From: Salibacterium halotolerans
Lineage (GTDB): Bacteria; Bacillota; Bacilli; Bacillales; Marinococcaceae
Length of the DNA stretch: 37,338 nucleotides
Assembly (NCBI RefSeq): GCF_900115625.1
Contig: NZ_FOXD01000030.1
Location: forward strand, 1-37,338
Reading direction: 5' to 3'
Numbering within the stretch: position 1 is the first letter of the stretch; each line of letters begins with the position of its first letter. Below, piece after piece: positions 8,432-16,092 of the stretch. The translations under genes and the position numbers were made by a program. The notes under the pieces are model-generated. The model was given only the letters and a program-made list of their open reading frames with translations, had not been told where the DNA came from and ran no database searches.

Positions 8432-9117
8432 TTACTGTTTCACTGCACGGTAACCGGCTTCTTCCGCCGATTCGGTGCTGCAGAACATTTCTTCGGCTTC
8501 GGTTTGCTTGCAATAAGGGCTGGCGGGTGTATGATAAATGTTGTCGCCGCTTGCGCTGTGGTTGCCCTTGATTTTGGGATTGCTGCACGCTGTCTCCTGC
8601 ACGGCTTCCGGTTGAAATCCGTCATCGGTAACATAGCCGTCTTCGCTCCAGATACCGAGGTTCTGCTGCCGCGCCTCTTGTTGTGCTTCCTGCAGTCGAT
8701 CCACGTATCTGGTGTTGGGCTCGATAATGTAAGCCACCCGGGCCAGCCCTTCTTCTATCATCGTTTGATTCACCATTTCCCGTCGACCCAGAGATACGCA
8801 AGAAAACGATCATAATCATCACGGATGGTCGTGTCTATTTCTACGGTGACATCCTTACCCTCGGGGAGCAGCTCTTTGGCATACTTACTGGCTTTTGGCC
8901 CGTAAGGCTGCACGGGCTCGTCGGGATGTACCGTTTCCGGGGTGTCGATTAAAAGCAGCCGGAGCGTTTCTTCTCCTCCTTTATCCATATCAACGGTAAC
9001 CGTGTCCCCGTCTACAACGTCCACAATATCGGCCTTTATTTTTTCTCCTTCTTCATACGTTGAACTGCCGCAGGCACTCAGCAGAACCATCATAAACAGA
9101 AATATACAGCGTTTCAT
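8432..9117 (-). pseudogene. Thermonuclease-like (SNase) lipoprotein with a frameshift
   Basis: The gene encodes a secreted nuclease of the staphylococcal nuclease family (YncB-like), anchored as a lipoprotein through LLSAC. The first frame (9117 to 8770) holds the signal peptide, DGDTVTV, LRLLLIDTPET and DRFLAYLWVDGKW, which include the expected catalytic Arg, Glu and Arg. It then stops, while the rest (8776 to 8432) continues one frame over as MVNQTMIEEGLARVAY, a helical region ending in LGIWSEDG and a Cys-containing C-terminal module with KGNHSASGDNIYH. In relatives the join reads DGK-MVN; here GGGAAATGGTGA has one A too few. So one base was lost in an A run, by mutation or sequencing error. 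The stop overlaps an ATG, so reinitiation is conceivable. A good ribosome site (AAGGAG) precedes 9117. Confidence 0.8.
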
Positions 9118-9228
9118 TCAAACAGGCTCCTTTTATGCTTTTATCGTCATAAAAAAACGGGAATGCGTGGAAAAACGGTGATTTCAGCCGTCCATACGTC
9201 ATTTTTATGAAAAGAAAGAGGTGGAAGC

Positions 9229-10050
9229 ATGCCGGTACAATACGAAAACCAACATGTCACGGTATTTCAAAGTGAGCTGTATCAGACGACGTCCACGGTC
9301 GCAGTGACAAAGGATATAATTCTTATTACGGACCCAACCTGGCTTCCCGGCGAAATCGAAGCCATCCGGCAGCATGTCGATAAGCATGATAACGGACAGC
9401 GTAAATACCTGCTTTTCACGCATTCGGATTTTGACCACATTCTTGGCTGGAAGGCGTTTCCCGACGCGGTAACGATTGCGTCCCGGGGATTTACGGCGAA
9501 GTCCGGCAGGGAAGACATCCTGCAGGACATTCATGATTTTGACGAGTCCTATTACATTCAACGTCCGTATCCCGTGGAATACCCTTCTATTGATATTATC
9601 ATTGATCATGATGAACAGACGATGGAAATTGGTAATACGTCTGTATCTTTTTATCTGGCGCCGGGTCATCAGGCCGACGGAGTGTTTGCGGTACTGCCTG
9701 GTCCGGGCATTTTAATCGCAGGGGATTATGCGAGCGATGTGGAATTTCCTTTTATTCATCATGACAGCAGGGCCTACGAACGCACATTGAATAAACTGGA
9801 AGAGGTAATGGACGAAAACACTATCAATCTGTTCGTCCCGGGTCACGGAACGTGCACAGCAGACGGCGCTGAGATAAGAAAACGCATCCGGGATTCACGC
9901 TGGTATATTCAGACACTTCGCGATGAGATCCGGCATCAGCAATCGTCTGAGGTGCTGGGTGCCTTTGTGGACAGTTATTCCTTTTCGCGTTATCTTGGAG
10001 AAGAACATGAAAACAACAAAGCTCAGATAGAAAAGGAACGTAGAGCATAG
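9229..10050 (+). CDS. MBL-fold metallo-hydrolase
   Basis: Predicted cytoplasmic metal-dependent hydrolase of the metallo-beta-lactamase superfamily, 273 residues. The metal-binding motif reads THSDFDH (a variant of HxHxDH), followed by APGHQADG, IAGDYASD and FVPGHGT, all expected metal-ligand positions. The pattern is of the glyoxalase II-like group; substrate unknown. The ATG follows AAAGAGGTGG. Its stop lies 15 bases before the EutH-like transporter gene, and the M15 carboxypeptidase gene follows in turn, so the three are probably co-transcribed. Nothing else of an ethanolamine pathway is seen around it. Confidence 0.85.
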   Translation: MPVQYENQHVTVFQSELYQTTSTVAVTKDIILITDPTWLPGEIEAIRQHVDKHDNGQRKYLLFTHSDFDHILGWKAFPDAVTIASRGFTAKSGREDILQDIHDFDESYYIQRPYPVEYPSIDIIIDHDEQTMEIGNTSVSFYLAPGHQADGVFAVLPGPGILIAGDYASDVEFPFIHHDSRAYERTLNKLEEVMDENTINLFVPGHGTCTADGAEIRKRIRDSRWYIQTLRDEIRHQQSSEVLGAFVDSYSFSRYLGEEHENNKAQIEKERRA

Positions 10051-10065
10051 AAAGCAGGGAAACTC

Positions 10066-11199
10066 ATGGGAGTACTTCAGGATATTGTGATATGGATTCT
10101 GGCGGTTTTTATGGTCATCGGCACGCTGGACAAGGTGTTTGGCAATAAGTACGGATACGGAGGGGCGTTTGACCGCGGGTTTGCCGCCATGGGCCCCGTT
10201 GCTGTGGTTATTGTGGGAATGATCTCGCTTGCCCCTGTACTCGCCGATATCCTTCGTCCCGTCATTGCTCCGGTATACCAATGGCTTGGAGCGGATCCGG
10301 CGATGTTTGCCACAACGATTCTCGCACTGGATATGGGAGGATGGGCACTGGCCGGGGAACTTGCCGAAACAGAGGAATCCGCCCGGTTCGCCGGCATTCT
10401 TCTCGGCAGTATGCTGGGCGCTACGCTGACTTTTACCGTTCCAATCGCCTTAAGTATCCTGAAAAAAGAAGACCATGCCCTGTTTGCCAAAGGGATGCTG
10501 GCCGGCATAACCACCATTCCCGTCGGCATGCTCGCCGGAGGAGCAGTGGCGGGGTTTTCCATGCAGCAGATGTTAGGGAACCTGGTGCCTATATTTATCG
10601 TATCCGGTCTGATTCTGCTAGGACTGTGGTGGAAGATGGAGGCAATGGTACAAGGATTCCGGATATTTGGGAGGCTGGTGACTGTGGTGACGACGCTTGC
10701 CACCGCTGTTGTCGTTCTGCAGGCACTCACCGGATGGACAATTATTGATGGCATGGCCCCGTCACGGGAAGGTATATTGACTGTTGGAACCCTTGCGTTC
10801 ACGCTGGCGGGAGCCTTTCCGCTCGTTCACTTTTTTCAGCAGCGTATTGCCGGAAAAGATCACGGAAGCCGGTTTTTTATGAATCCGACGGCCTGGTCGG
10901 GCTGGTGTGCCTCTTTGGCGCATATCATTCCGATGTTTACGCTCAGCAAAGAGATGGACGATGATGGCAAATTGATGAACTATGCGTTCGCGGTAAGCGG
11001 CGCTTTCCTTCTCGGAGGCCATCTCGGTTACACCGCCGCTGTCAATGAGGCGATGATTGTGCCGCTGCTTGCAGGGAAACTGGCCGGAGGAATCAGCGCG
11101 ATGGGGGTCGCGTACGGAATCATTCTAAAATCCAAAACATCCATTTCTGATAACACGCCGGAATGGTATGATAAAAAAGAATATCAACATAAAGGATAG
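10066..11199 (+). CDS. eutH: EutH-like ethanolamine transporter
   Basis: Integral membrane protein of 377 residues with about ten or eleven hydrophobic segments and the typical EutH sequence pattern: GYGGAFDRGFAAMGPVA near the N-terminus, ALDMGGWALAGELA, and NPTAWSGWCASLAHIIPMF and GGHLGYTAAVNEAMI in the C-terminal half. EutH proteins are thought to carry ethanolamine into the cell when it is scarce or protonated. The ATG follows AGCAGGG. In most Firmicutes eutH lies inside a eut operon; here no ammonia-lyase or microcompartment gene is present, so the transporter may serve another purpose or the other eut genes may lie elsewhere. Confidence 0.92.
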   Translation: MGVLQDIVIWILAVFMVIGTLDKVFGNKYGYGGAFDRGFAAMGPVAVVIVGMISLAPVLADILRPVIAPVYQWLGADPAMFATTILALDMGGWALAGELAETEESARFAGILLGSMLGATLTFTVPIALSILKKEDHALFAKGMLAGITTIPVGMLAGGAVAGFSMQQMLGNLVPIFIVSGLILLGLWWKMEAMVQGFRIFGRLVTVVTTLATAVVVLQALTGWTIIDGMAPSREGILTVGTLAFTLAGAFPLVHFFQQRIAGKDHGSRFFMNPTAWSGWCASLAHIIPMFTLSKEMDDDGKLMNYAFAVSGAFLLGGHLGYTAAVNEAMIVPLLAGKLAGGISAMGVAYGIILKSKTSISDNTPEWYDKKEYQHKG

Positions 11200-11208
11200 G
11201 GATCCCCC

Positions 11209-12045
11209 ATGAATAAAGTGATTATCGGTTTCGGAGCTTGTGTGCTGCTTTTGTTGGGAGGTTGTTCGGCAACTGGTGCATCCGAAGAAGAGGAGCAGAA
11301 CAACGAAGAAACGCAGGAATCCCGGGAAGCAGAACAGAGCGGGCAGGCAGCACAGGCGGACGCTGCCCCTGAACCTGCAGAACAGGAACAGACAAAGAAA
11401 GAGAATACAGAAGCCGCAGAGCAGGGGCAGGAGATAGAACCACCGGCTGTCAATGAAGAAGGTGTATTGAAAAATCCTTCCGCCCTGGATACTCTGGTGA
11501 ATCGCGAGTACCGTCTGCCGGCTGATTACGTGCCGGAAGATTTAACGGTGCCGGATGTCCGGTTTCCATATGAAGAAAATGTTCCGAAACGACAGGTGCG
11601 CAAGCCGGCCGCTGATGCATTGGAAGCTTTATTCAGCGGAGCGGAAGAAGATGGGCTGTATCTTTTCGCGGTGTCCGGGTACCGCTCCTATGACCGTCAG
11701 GAATCGATTTTCGCGGCTAATGCCGAAGAAGACGGGGTCGAGGCGGCCAATCAGTACAGCGCCCAGGCCGGAGAAAGTGAACATCAGAGCGGACTTGCCA
11801 TGGATGTCAGTTCCCAATCCGCCGATTTTGCCTTAACCAATGCGTTCGGCGAGACGCCGGAAGGCAAATGGCTGAAAGAACATGCTCATGAATACGGTTT
11901 TGTGATTCGTTATCCGAAAGGCAAAACCGACATTACCGGCTATCAGTACGAGCCGTGGCACCTGCGCTACGTTGGGAAGGAACTTGCCGCCACCCTTCAT
12001 GATACAAACCAGACACTCGAAGAATATTACGGCACCGCTGAATAA
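11209..12045 (+). CDS. M15-family (VanY/LdcB-like) D,D- or L,D-carboxypeptidase lipoprotein
   Basis: Exported lipoprotein of 278 residues: the signal ends in the lipobox LLGGC (Cys about residue 20), followed by an acidic, Glu/Gln-rich linker to about residue 85. The peptidase M15B domain shows the zinc and active-site motifs SGYRSYDRQ, GESEHQSGLAMDV and EPWHLRYVG. Such enzymes trim the terminal D-Ala or a further residue from peptidoglycan stem peptides outside the membrane. The ATG is 9 bases after the EutH stop with AAGGATAGGGA in front, so the gene appears co-transcribed with EutH. The choice between D,D- and L,D-specificity cannot be made here. Confidence 0.88.
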   Translation: MNKVIIGFGACVLLLLGGCSATGASEEEEQNNEETQESREAEQSGQAAQADAAPEPAEQEQTKKENTEAAEQGQEIEPPAVNEEGVLKNPSALDTLVNREYRLPADYVPEDLTVPDVRFPYEENVPKRQVRKPAADALEALFSGAEEDGLYLFAVSGYRSYDRQESIFAANAEEDGVEAANQYSAQAGESEHQSGLAMDVSSQSADFALTNAFGETPEGKWLKEHAHEYGFVIRYPKGKTDITGYQYEPWHLRYVGKELAATLHDTNQTLEEYYGTAE

Positions 12046-12046
12046 G

Positions 12047-12080
12047 AAAGGGGCTGTATCAAAAGGTACAGCTCCTTTTC
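12047..12080 (+). terminator. Terminator of the carboxypeptidase operon, part of a repeat end
   Basis: AAAGGGGCTGTA pairs with TACAGCTCCTTT (one G-U pair) around an 8-base loop and runs into a short T stretch. Its left arm is also the left terminal repeat of the small element that follows. Confidence 0.8.
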
Positions 12081-12261
12081 AATAATATAGAAAATTCACC
12101 TCAGGCAGAAACGGCAGGCGGCGACGCCAGCGGGAAGAGCAGCGGCCGAAGATCCCATCAAACGGCGGTTTTACCGTTTGATGTAGCTGAGGCGCTGCCC
12201 GCGGCAAGCGTCCGCCTGCAGTGGATGCCTTAACGCTTAATGGCTTTTGATACAGCTCCTT
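12048..12261. repeat. Small non-coding TIR-bounded element (MITE-like)
   Basis: AAGGGGCTGTATCAAAAG at 12048-12065 is repeated inverted at 12244-12261 (AAGGAGCTGTATCAAAAG on the other strand), 17 of 18 identical. Inside is a perfect 10-bp hairpin, CATCAAACGG (12156-12165) with CCGTTTGATG (12174-12183), and GC-rich sequence containing AAGCGTCCGCCTGCAG, a type of repeat I recall as widespread in Bacillaceae intergenic DNA. No open frame with a ribosome site is present. A related repeat end lies at 46-93. Confidence 0.65.
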
Positions 12262-12332
12262 GTGTATCGATGCGCACATTCGGTATGCCGGCGTTTTGAA
12301 AGATCCGGGGGCCGTGTCGTTTCCCGGGTCAT

Positions 12333-12528
12333 ACTTACGTTTTGGGCCGAGACATGGCGGAAAACGTTACATAGAACCGTTCATGAAGCACTTTTGCTCT
12401 TTTCGCAGCGTCCCAAACGTAACGATGAATGAACCATACTTACGTTTTTGCTGATCCGGCACTCGTAAACGTAACTATGAACCGTTTATAACGACGTTTT
12501 CCCCCGGGTGGGACGGCTCAAACGTCAC
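12333..12528. repeat. Array of alternating TTACGTTT / AAACGTAA motifs
   Basis: The core recurs in both orientations: ACTTACGTTTT at 12333-12343, AAAACGTTAC at 12361-12370, AAACGTAAC at 12415-12423, ACTTACGTTTTT at 12438-12449, AAACGTAAC at 12467-12475, and degenerate copies near 12494-12500 and 12520-12528. Several are followed by ATGAACCGTT-like sequence, and the spacing suggests a tandem unit of about 105 bases, each folding as a hairpin. No gene is seen in 12262-12557; the function is unknown. Confidence 0.6.
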
Positions 12529-12557
12529 TACCCCACTACCCCCGCGCCCCAACCTCA

Positions 12558-12665
12558 TCAGTCGTTGTGAAAATAATCACTGCGCCGTCCGCCCCATAAA
12601 AAAACCGCCAGCACACAAAGGGCGAGCACAATATGGGGTGCAATCATAAGCAGAAAAAATTCCAT
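12558..12665 (-). CDS. cydS: CydS-like small subunit of cytochrome bd oxidase
   Basis: A 35-codon gene directly downstream of cydB on the same strand. The peptide starts MEFFLLMIAPHIVLALC, continues as one hydrophobic helix, and ends in GGRRSDYFHND, which fits a single-pass membrane protein with a positively charged, soluble C-terminus. The CydS family, known from the Geobacillus bd oxidase structure, has about 33 residues and a similar xxFxxxxAPxIVxxL start. The ATG at 12665 is preceded by AAAGGAGCG at 9 bases, and 17 bases separate it from the cydB stop. Both position and pattern support the call. Its role is probably structural, packing against CydA near the haems. Confidence 0.85.
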   Translation of the reverse strand: MEFFLLMIAPHIVLALCVLAVFLWGGRRSDYFHND

Positions 12666-12682
12666 GGTACACCGCTCCTTTA

Positions 12683-13696
12683 TTATTTATTCCCGCGCAC
12701 GTAATCGGCATCAAACAGAAACAGCCTCATCAACAAAACGAGGGATGGAATCAACAGCAGCAGTCCCGCGATAAAAGCAGCAATCAAGGCGGCCGCCATC
12801 GTTTCGTTGACGAACCCGTCGTACATCGTGAGGTGCGGGTACAACAGGTACGGAAGGTGGGACGCGCCGTAACCGAACCACGCACTGAAAAACTGAAACA
12901 TCACAAGCACGAATGCCAGGCCGAGACGTTGTTTCCGGTAAACGAGCAGCACAGCACCCAGGAAAAACAGGAATGACAAGATGAATACCCAGCTTATATC
13001 CAGCATGCTGCGGAAATGTTCGGGATTGTGACGGCTGATCGTATAGAATATCAGCAGGCTGGCAAGAATCGTCGGTCCCGCCCAGAACAACGTATAGCGG
13101 CGGAACACTTGATGGGATGCTGTATCACCCGCTTTATACGAGTAGTACGTCAAAAACGCGGCTGAAATATAAAGAACGCTCACCACCGCCAGCACCACAA
13201 CACTCCAGGAATAGGTGCTCGTCAGCAGTTCGCGGAGCAGCAGCGTCACACGGTCTTTTGACACATCCAGATAATCACCTTCGGAAATGGTGAGCACGAT
13301 GGTGAATGAAGCGGGAATCAGCAGACCGCTCATCCCGTAAAGGAACGAGTATACCCGGCTGTCTTTGGAACCATACGTGTTAAAGGCGTAATAGGAGCCG
13401 CGGATGGCGATCAGGACAATGGATATGCTCCCCGGTACGAGAAGGGCGGTCCCGTAATAATACGCGGTGTCGGGGAAGAATCCGACAATCCCGACAAAGA
13501 AAAAAACGAGAAACACATTTGTCACTTCCCAAACCGGGGACAGGTAGCGCTGAATCAGCTTGTTCACTTGGTAATTCTTACGGGAGATTTTATTGTAAAA
13601 GTGAAAGAATCCGGCTCCGAAATCGATAGAGCCGACAATCAGGTACCCGTAAAGGAACAGCCATAATACGGTGATGCCGAGTATTTCGTAAGTCAT
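12683..13696 (-). CDS. cydB: Cytochrome bd ubiquinol/menaquinol oxidase subunit II
   Basis: Integral membrane protein of 337 residues with about eight or nine hydrophobic segments. The N-terminal pattern, an aliphatic helix leading to YLIVGSIDFGAGFFHFY, is typical of CydB, the subunit that pairs with CydA in the haem b/d quinol oxidase of the cytoplasmic membrane. The ATG overlaps the cydA stop in the ATGA arrangement, so the two are translationally coupled, and cydS follows. No cydC/cydD transporter genes are seen nearby. It resembles the B. subtilis YthB branch in length. Confidence 0.93.
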   Translation of the reverse strand: MTYEILGITVLWLFLYGYLIVGSIDFGAGFFHFYNKISRKNYQVNKLIQRYLSPVWEVTNVFLVFFFVGIVGFFPDTAYYYGTALLVPGSISIVLIAIRGSYYAFNTYGSKDSRVYSFLYGMSGLLIPASFTIVLTISEGDYLDVSKDRVTLLLRELLTSTYSWSVVVLAVVSVLYISAAFLTYYSYKAGDTASHQVFRRYTLFWAGPTILASLLIFYTISRHNPEHFRSMLDISWVFILSFLFFLGAVLLVYRKQRLGLAFVLVMFQFFSAWFGYGASHLPYLLYPHLTMYDGFVNETMAAALIAAFIAGLLLLIPSLVLLMRLFLFDADYVRGNK

Positions 13697-15045
13697 GACG
13701 ACCCTCCCCGTCTGTCAATGCCGCGGCTCTCGAGTTCATGAGCAACGGGATTGTTCTTGAACATTTTTCGGAGAACGACGGCGCTCGAAATCCCGAGCAC
13801 GGCGTACAGTCCGAGAAACAGATACAGCATCGCATCAACATGGCTCGACGTCGTTGCTCCCTCCGGTGTCCGCATGATGCCATGCAGAATCCAGGGCTGC
13901 CGGCCGACTTCGGCATACACCCAGCCCAATTCCGTCGCCAGAATGGACAGCGGTCCACCTACGGCAATACCTGACAGCAGAACTTTATGATGCATCCAAT
14001 CCGGTTTTTTCCACCGGAGAAACAGGTACAACAGCGGTACAAAAGCAAGGTATATCCCAATCGTTACCATGCTGTCAAAAAAGTAATGCACGATGAGCGG
14101 CGGTCTGTTTTCTTTTGGAAACTCCTCGAGACCGATTACTTCAGCCGATGGCGTACCGTGCGCCAGAATACTTAGGGCATAGGGAACCTCCAGCGCATAC
14201 TGCACCTCATTGTCTTCTGTCAGCACGCCTCCTACGACAAGCGGAGCTTCTGTCTGCGTTTGAAAATGCCACTCACCTGCAGCGAGTTTTTCAGGCTGAT
14301 ATTCGGCCAGGTATTTTCCTGACAAGTCACCGATACCTACAGTCCCGATGGAGAAAACAAATGCTGCTGTCATCGTCAGCTGCAGTGCTTTTTTGTGATA
14401 CACATGCCTGTCACCTTTCAGCATTTTGACGGCACCGATCATACCGAGCACAAAGGCGGAGGTGAGGTAGCAGGTGACAAGCACGTGGGCGGTTTTAGTC
14501 GGTGCCGCCGGATTAAACATTGCAGCAAGCGGATTGATATCGGTAATCACACCGTTTGTCAGCTCGAACCCCCGGGGCGCATTCATGAACGAATTGACCG
14601 ACGTGATGAAAAAAGCGGAAAACGAAGCCCCGATGACAATCGGTATCATGAGAAGCAAATGGCGGGTTCGGCTTTTAAACCGGTCCCACGTGTAAAGGTA
14701 GATACCGAAAAAAATTGCCTCGAAAAAGAAAGCAAAGACTTCCATAAAAAGAGGGAGGGAAATCGTCTGTCCGGCGAGCTGCATGAAATTCGGCCAAAGA
14801 AGATTCAGCTGCAGCCCGATGGAGGTGCCGGTTACCACGCCCACCGCTACCGTGACGACAAACCCACGGGCCCACCGCCGGGCGAGCAGCCGGTAATGCT
14901 CGTCATTTTTGCGGATGCCCATCCACTCGGCGAAGGCAATCATCAACGGTACACCGACGCCGATTGTCGCGAAGATGATATGAAATCCGAGTGTCAGGCC
15001 GGTCAGCATCCGGCTGAAAACGGCCGCATCATATTCCAGGAACAT
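13693..15045 (-). CDS. cydA: Cytochrome bd ubiquinol/menaquinol oxidase subunit I
   Basis: Catalytic subunit of the bd-type terminal oxidase, which reduces oxygen to water with electrons from quinol at low oxygen. The start at 15045 (MFLEYDAAVFSR) lies 8 bases after AAAGGAG; the open frame extends six codons further but without such a site. The protein has about nine membrane helices, the N-terminal haem ligand in TLGFHIIFATIGVG, and the conserved GWVYAEVGRQPWILHGIMRT. The Q-loop is short, as in the Geobacillus and YthA type. At 450 residues the length is normal. A candidate Rex operator lies 68 bases upstream of the start. Confidence 0.95.
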   Translation of the reverse strand: MFLEYDAAVFSRMLTGLTLGFHIIFATIGVGVPLMIAFAEWMGIRKNDEHYRLLARRWARGFVVTVAVGVVTGTSIGLQLNLLWPNFMQLAGQTISLPLFMEVFAFFFEAIFFGIYLYTWDRFKSRTRHLLLMIPIVIGASFSAFFITSVNSFMNAPRGFELTNGVITDINPLAAMFNPAAPTKTAHVLVTCYLTSAFVLGMIGAVKMLKGDRHVYHKKALQLTMTAAFVFSIGTVGIGDLSGKYLAEYQPEKLAAGEWHFQTQTEAPLVVGGVLTEDNEVQYALEVPYALSILAHGTPSAEVIGLEEFPKENRPPLIVHYFFDSMVTIGIYLAFVPLLYLFLRWKKPDWMHHKVLLSGIAVGGPLSILATELGWVYAEVGRQPWILHGIMRTPEGATTSSHVDAMLYLFLGLYAVLGISSAVVLRKMFKNNPVAHELESRGIDRRGGSS

Positions 15046-15105
15046 ACCACACACTCCTTTCAAAGCTTAGTTATATCCTGTCCTGCATAAAAAAATATAA
15101 AGATT

Positions 15106-15130
15106 TTTCAATTTGTGAATACCATCATAA
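15106..15130 (-). promoter_or_regulatory. Candidate cyd promoter -35 with adjoining Rex-like operator
   Basis: TTGTGAATACCATCATAA (15113-15130) matches the redox-sensor Rex site TTGTGAA-N4-TTCACAA at 12 of 14 defined positions. It adjoins a minus-strand TTGAAA (15111-15106) that is followed after 16 bases by TATGCA, a plausible cydA promoter. Rex control of bd oxidase genes is established in Bacillus and its relatives; the assignment here is by inference. Confidence 0.55.
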
Positions 15131-15315
15131 ATTTATCTGGAAAGAAAGGGCTGCCAAGTGACAATCCGAATAAAAGAGACGATTCTCGTTTTGTTTTAGA
15201 TATGATAAGATATAGTGGCGGCTATGTGTTTTATGGAAAAGAACATAAACAGCGCAGTGGACGATTATATATACAATAAAGATGTAAGTTAGTGAAGAAT
15301 AGGGGCGTTATAGCT

Positions 15316-16092
15316 GTGAACATAGATATTGATGGAGTGAGTGTGGGTTACCACGTCTCCGGAGAAGGGGCGGATGTGGTGCTTCTTCACGGGTGGGGTG
15401 CAGAACGGAATGCTTTTGCTCCGGTGCATCAATCCCTGGAGAAGCATTTCCGGGTATGGTCGCTTGATTTCCCGGGATTCGGAGAAAGCGGCGATCCACC
15501 GGAACCCTGGGATGTTTCGGACTATACCGGAATGCTTGGAACCTTTCTTGAAGCAATGGGTATCGACCGGCCGATTCTCGTCGGCCATTCGTTCGGCGGA
15601 CGGGTATCGATCAAATATGCTGCCCGAAATCCGGCGCATAAAGTGATTCTTGTGGACAGTGCCGGAATTAAGCCGAAACGGAAATGGCAGTATTATGTTA
15701 AAGTCTACACGTATAAAGCATTTAAAAATATACTCAATCTGCCGGTGCTGAACCGGTATAAAGAAACAATACTTACAAGAGTGAAAGGAAAGCTCGGTTC
15801 CACAGACTATAAAAATGTTTCCGGAACGATGCAGCAGACATTTGTTCAGGTCGTGAACGAAGACCTCCGCCATCATCTGCCCGACATACAGGCGCCGACA
15901 CTGCTTGTGTGGGGAGAGAATGACGAGGCGACTCCGGTTGCGGATGCCCGGTTGATGGAAGACATGATTCCAGACGCCGGTCTTGTTGTTCTGGAAAATG
16001 CGGGTCATTATTCGTATCTTGATAAACGACAGCAATTTTTGTTGGTAATCGATTCTTTCCTTCAAAAAGATAAAGGGGAGAGGAAGTCATGA
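15316..16092 (+). CDS. Alpha/beta hydrolase, first gene of the Mur ligase/Ddl operon
   Basis: A 258-residue alpha/beta hydrolase with oxyanion motif LLHGWG, nucleophile elbow VGHSFGG (Ser about 92), a catalytic Asp in VWGENDEATP and a His in NAGHYSYL. No signal peptide is seen, so it acts in the cytoplasm or at its membrane face. I prefer the GTG at 15316, about 10 bases after AGGGG; another GTG eight codons upstream (15292) lacks a good site. It overlaps the Mur ligase gene by four bases, implying coupled translation and a role connected with that pathway. Substrate is unknown: esters, lipids or peptidoglycan intermediates are all possible. Confidence 0.85.
   Translation: MNIDIDGVSVGYHVSGEGADVVLLHGWGAERNAFAPVHQSLEKHFRVWSLDFPGFGESGDPPEPWDVSDYTGMLGTFLEAMGIDRPILVGHSFGGRVSIKYAARNPAHKVILVDSAGIKPKRKWQYYVKVYTYKAFKNILNLPVLNRYKETILTRVKGKLGSTDYKNVSGTMQQTFVQVVNEDLRHHLPDIQAPTLLVWGENDEATPVADARLMEDMIPDAGLVVLENAGHYSYLDKRQQFLLVIDSFLQKDKGERKS

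Noticed and set aside
12247-12454. Overlapping plus-strand open frames in the repeat region
   Set aside because: They lack ribosome sites, give Arg/Cys-rich nonsense-like proteins and coincide with the repeat array.
12333-12528. CRISPR array
   Set aside because: The repeats are short, degenerate and alternate in orientation, spacers are irregular and no cas genes are present.
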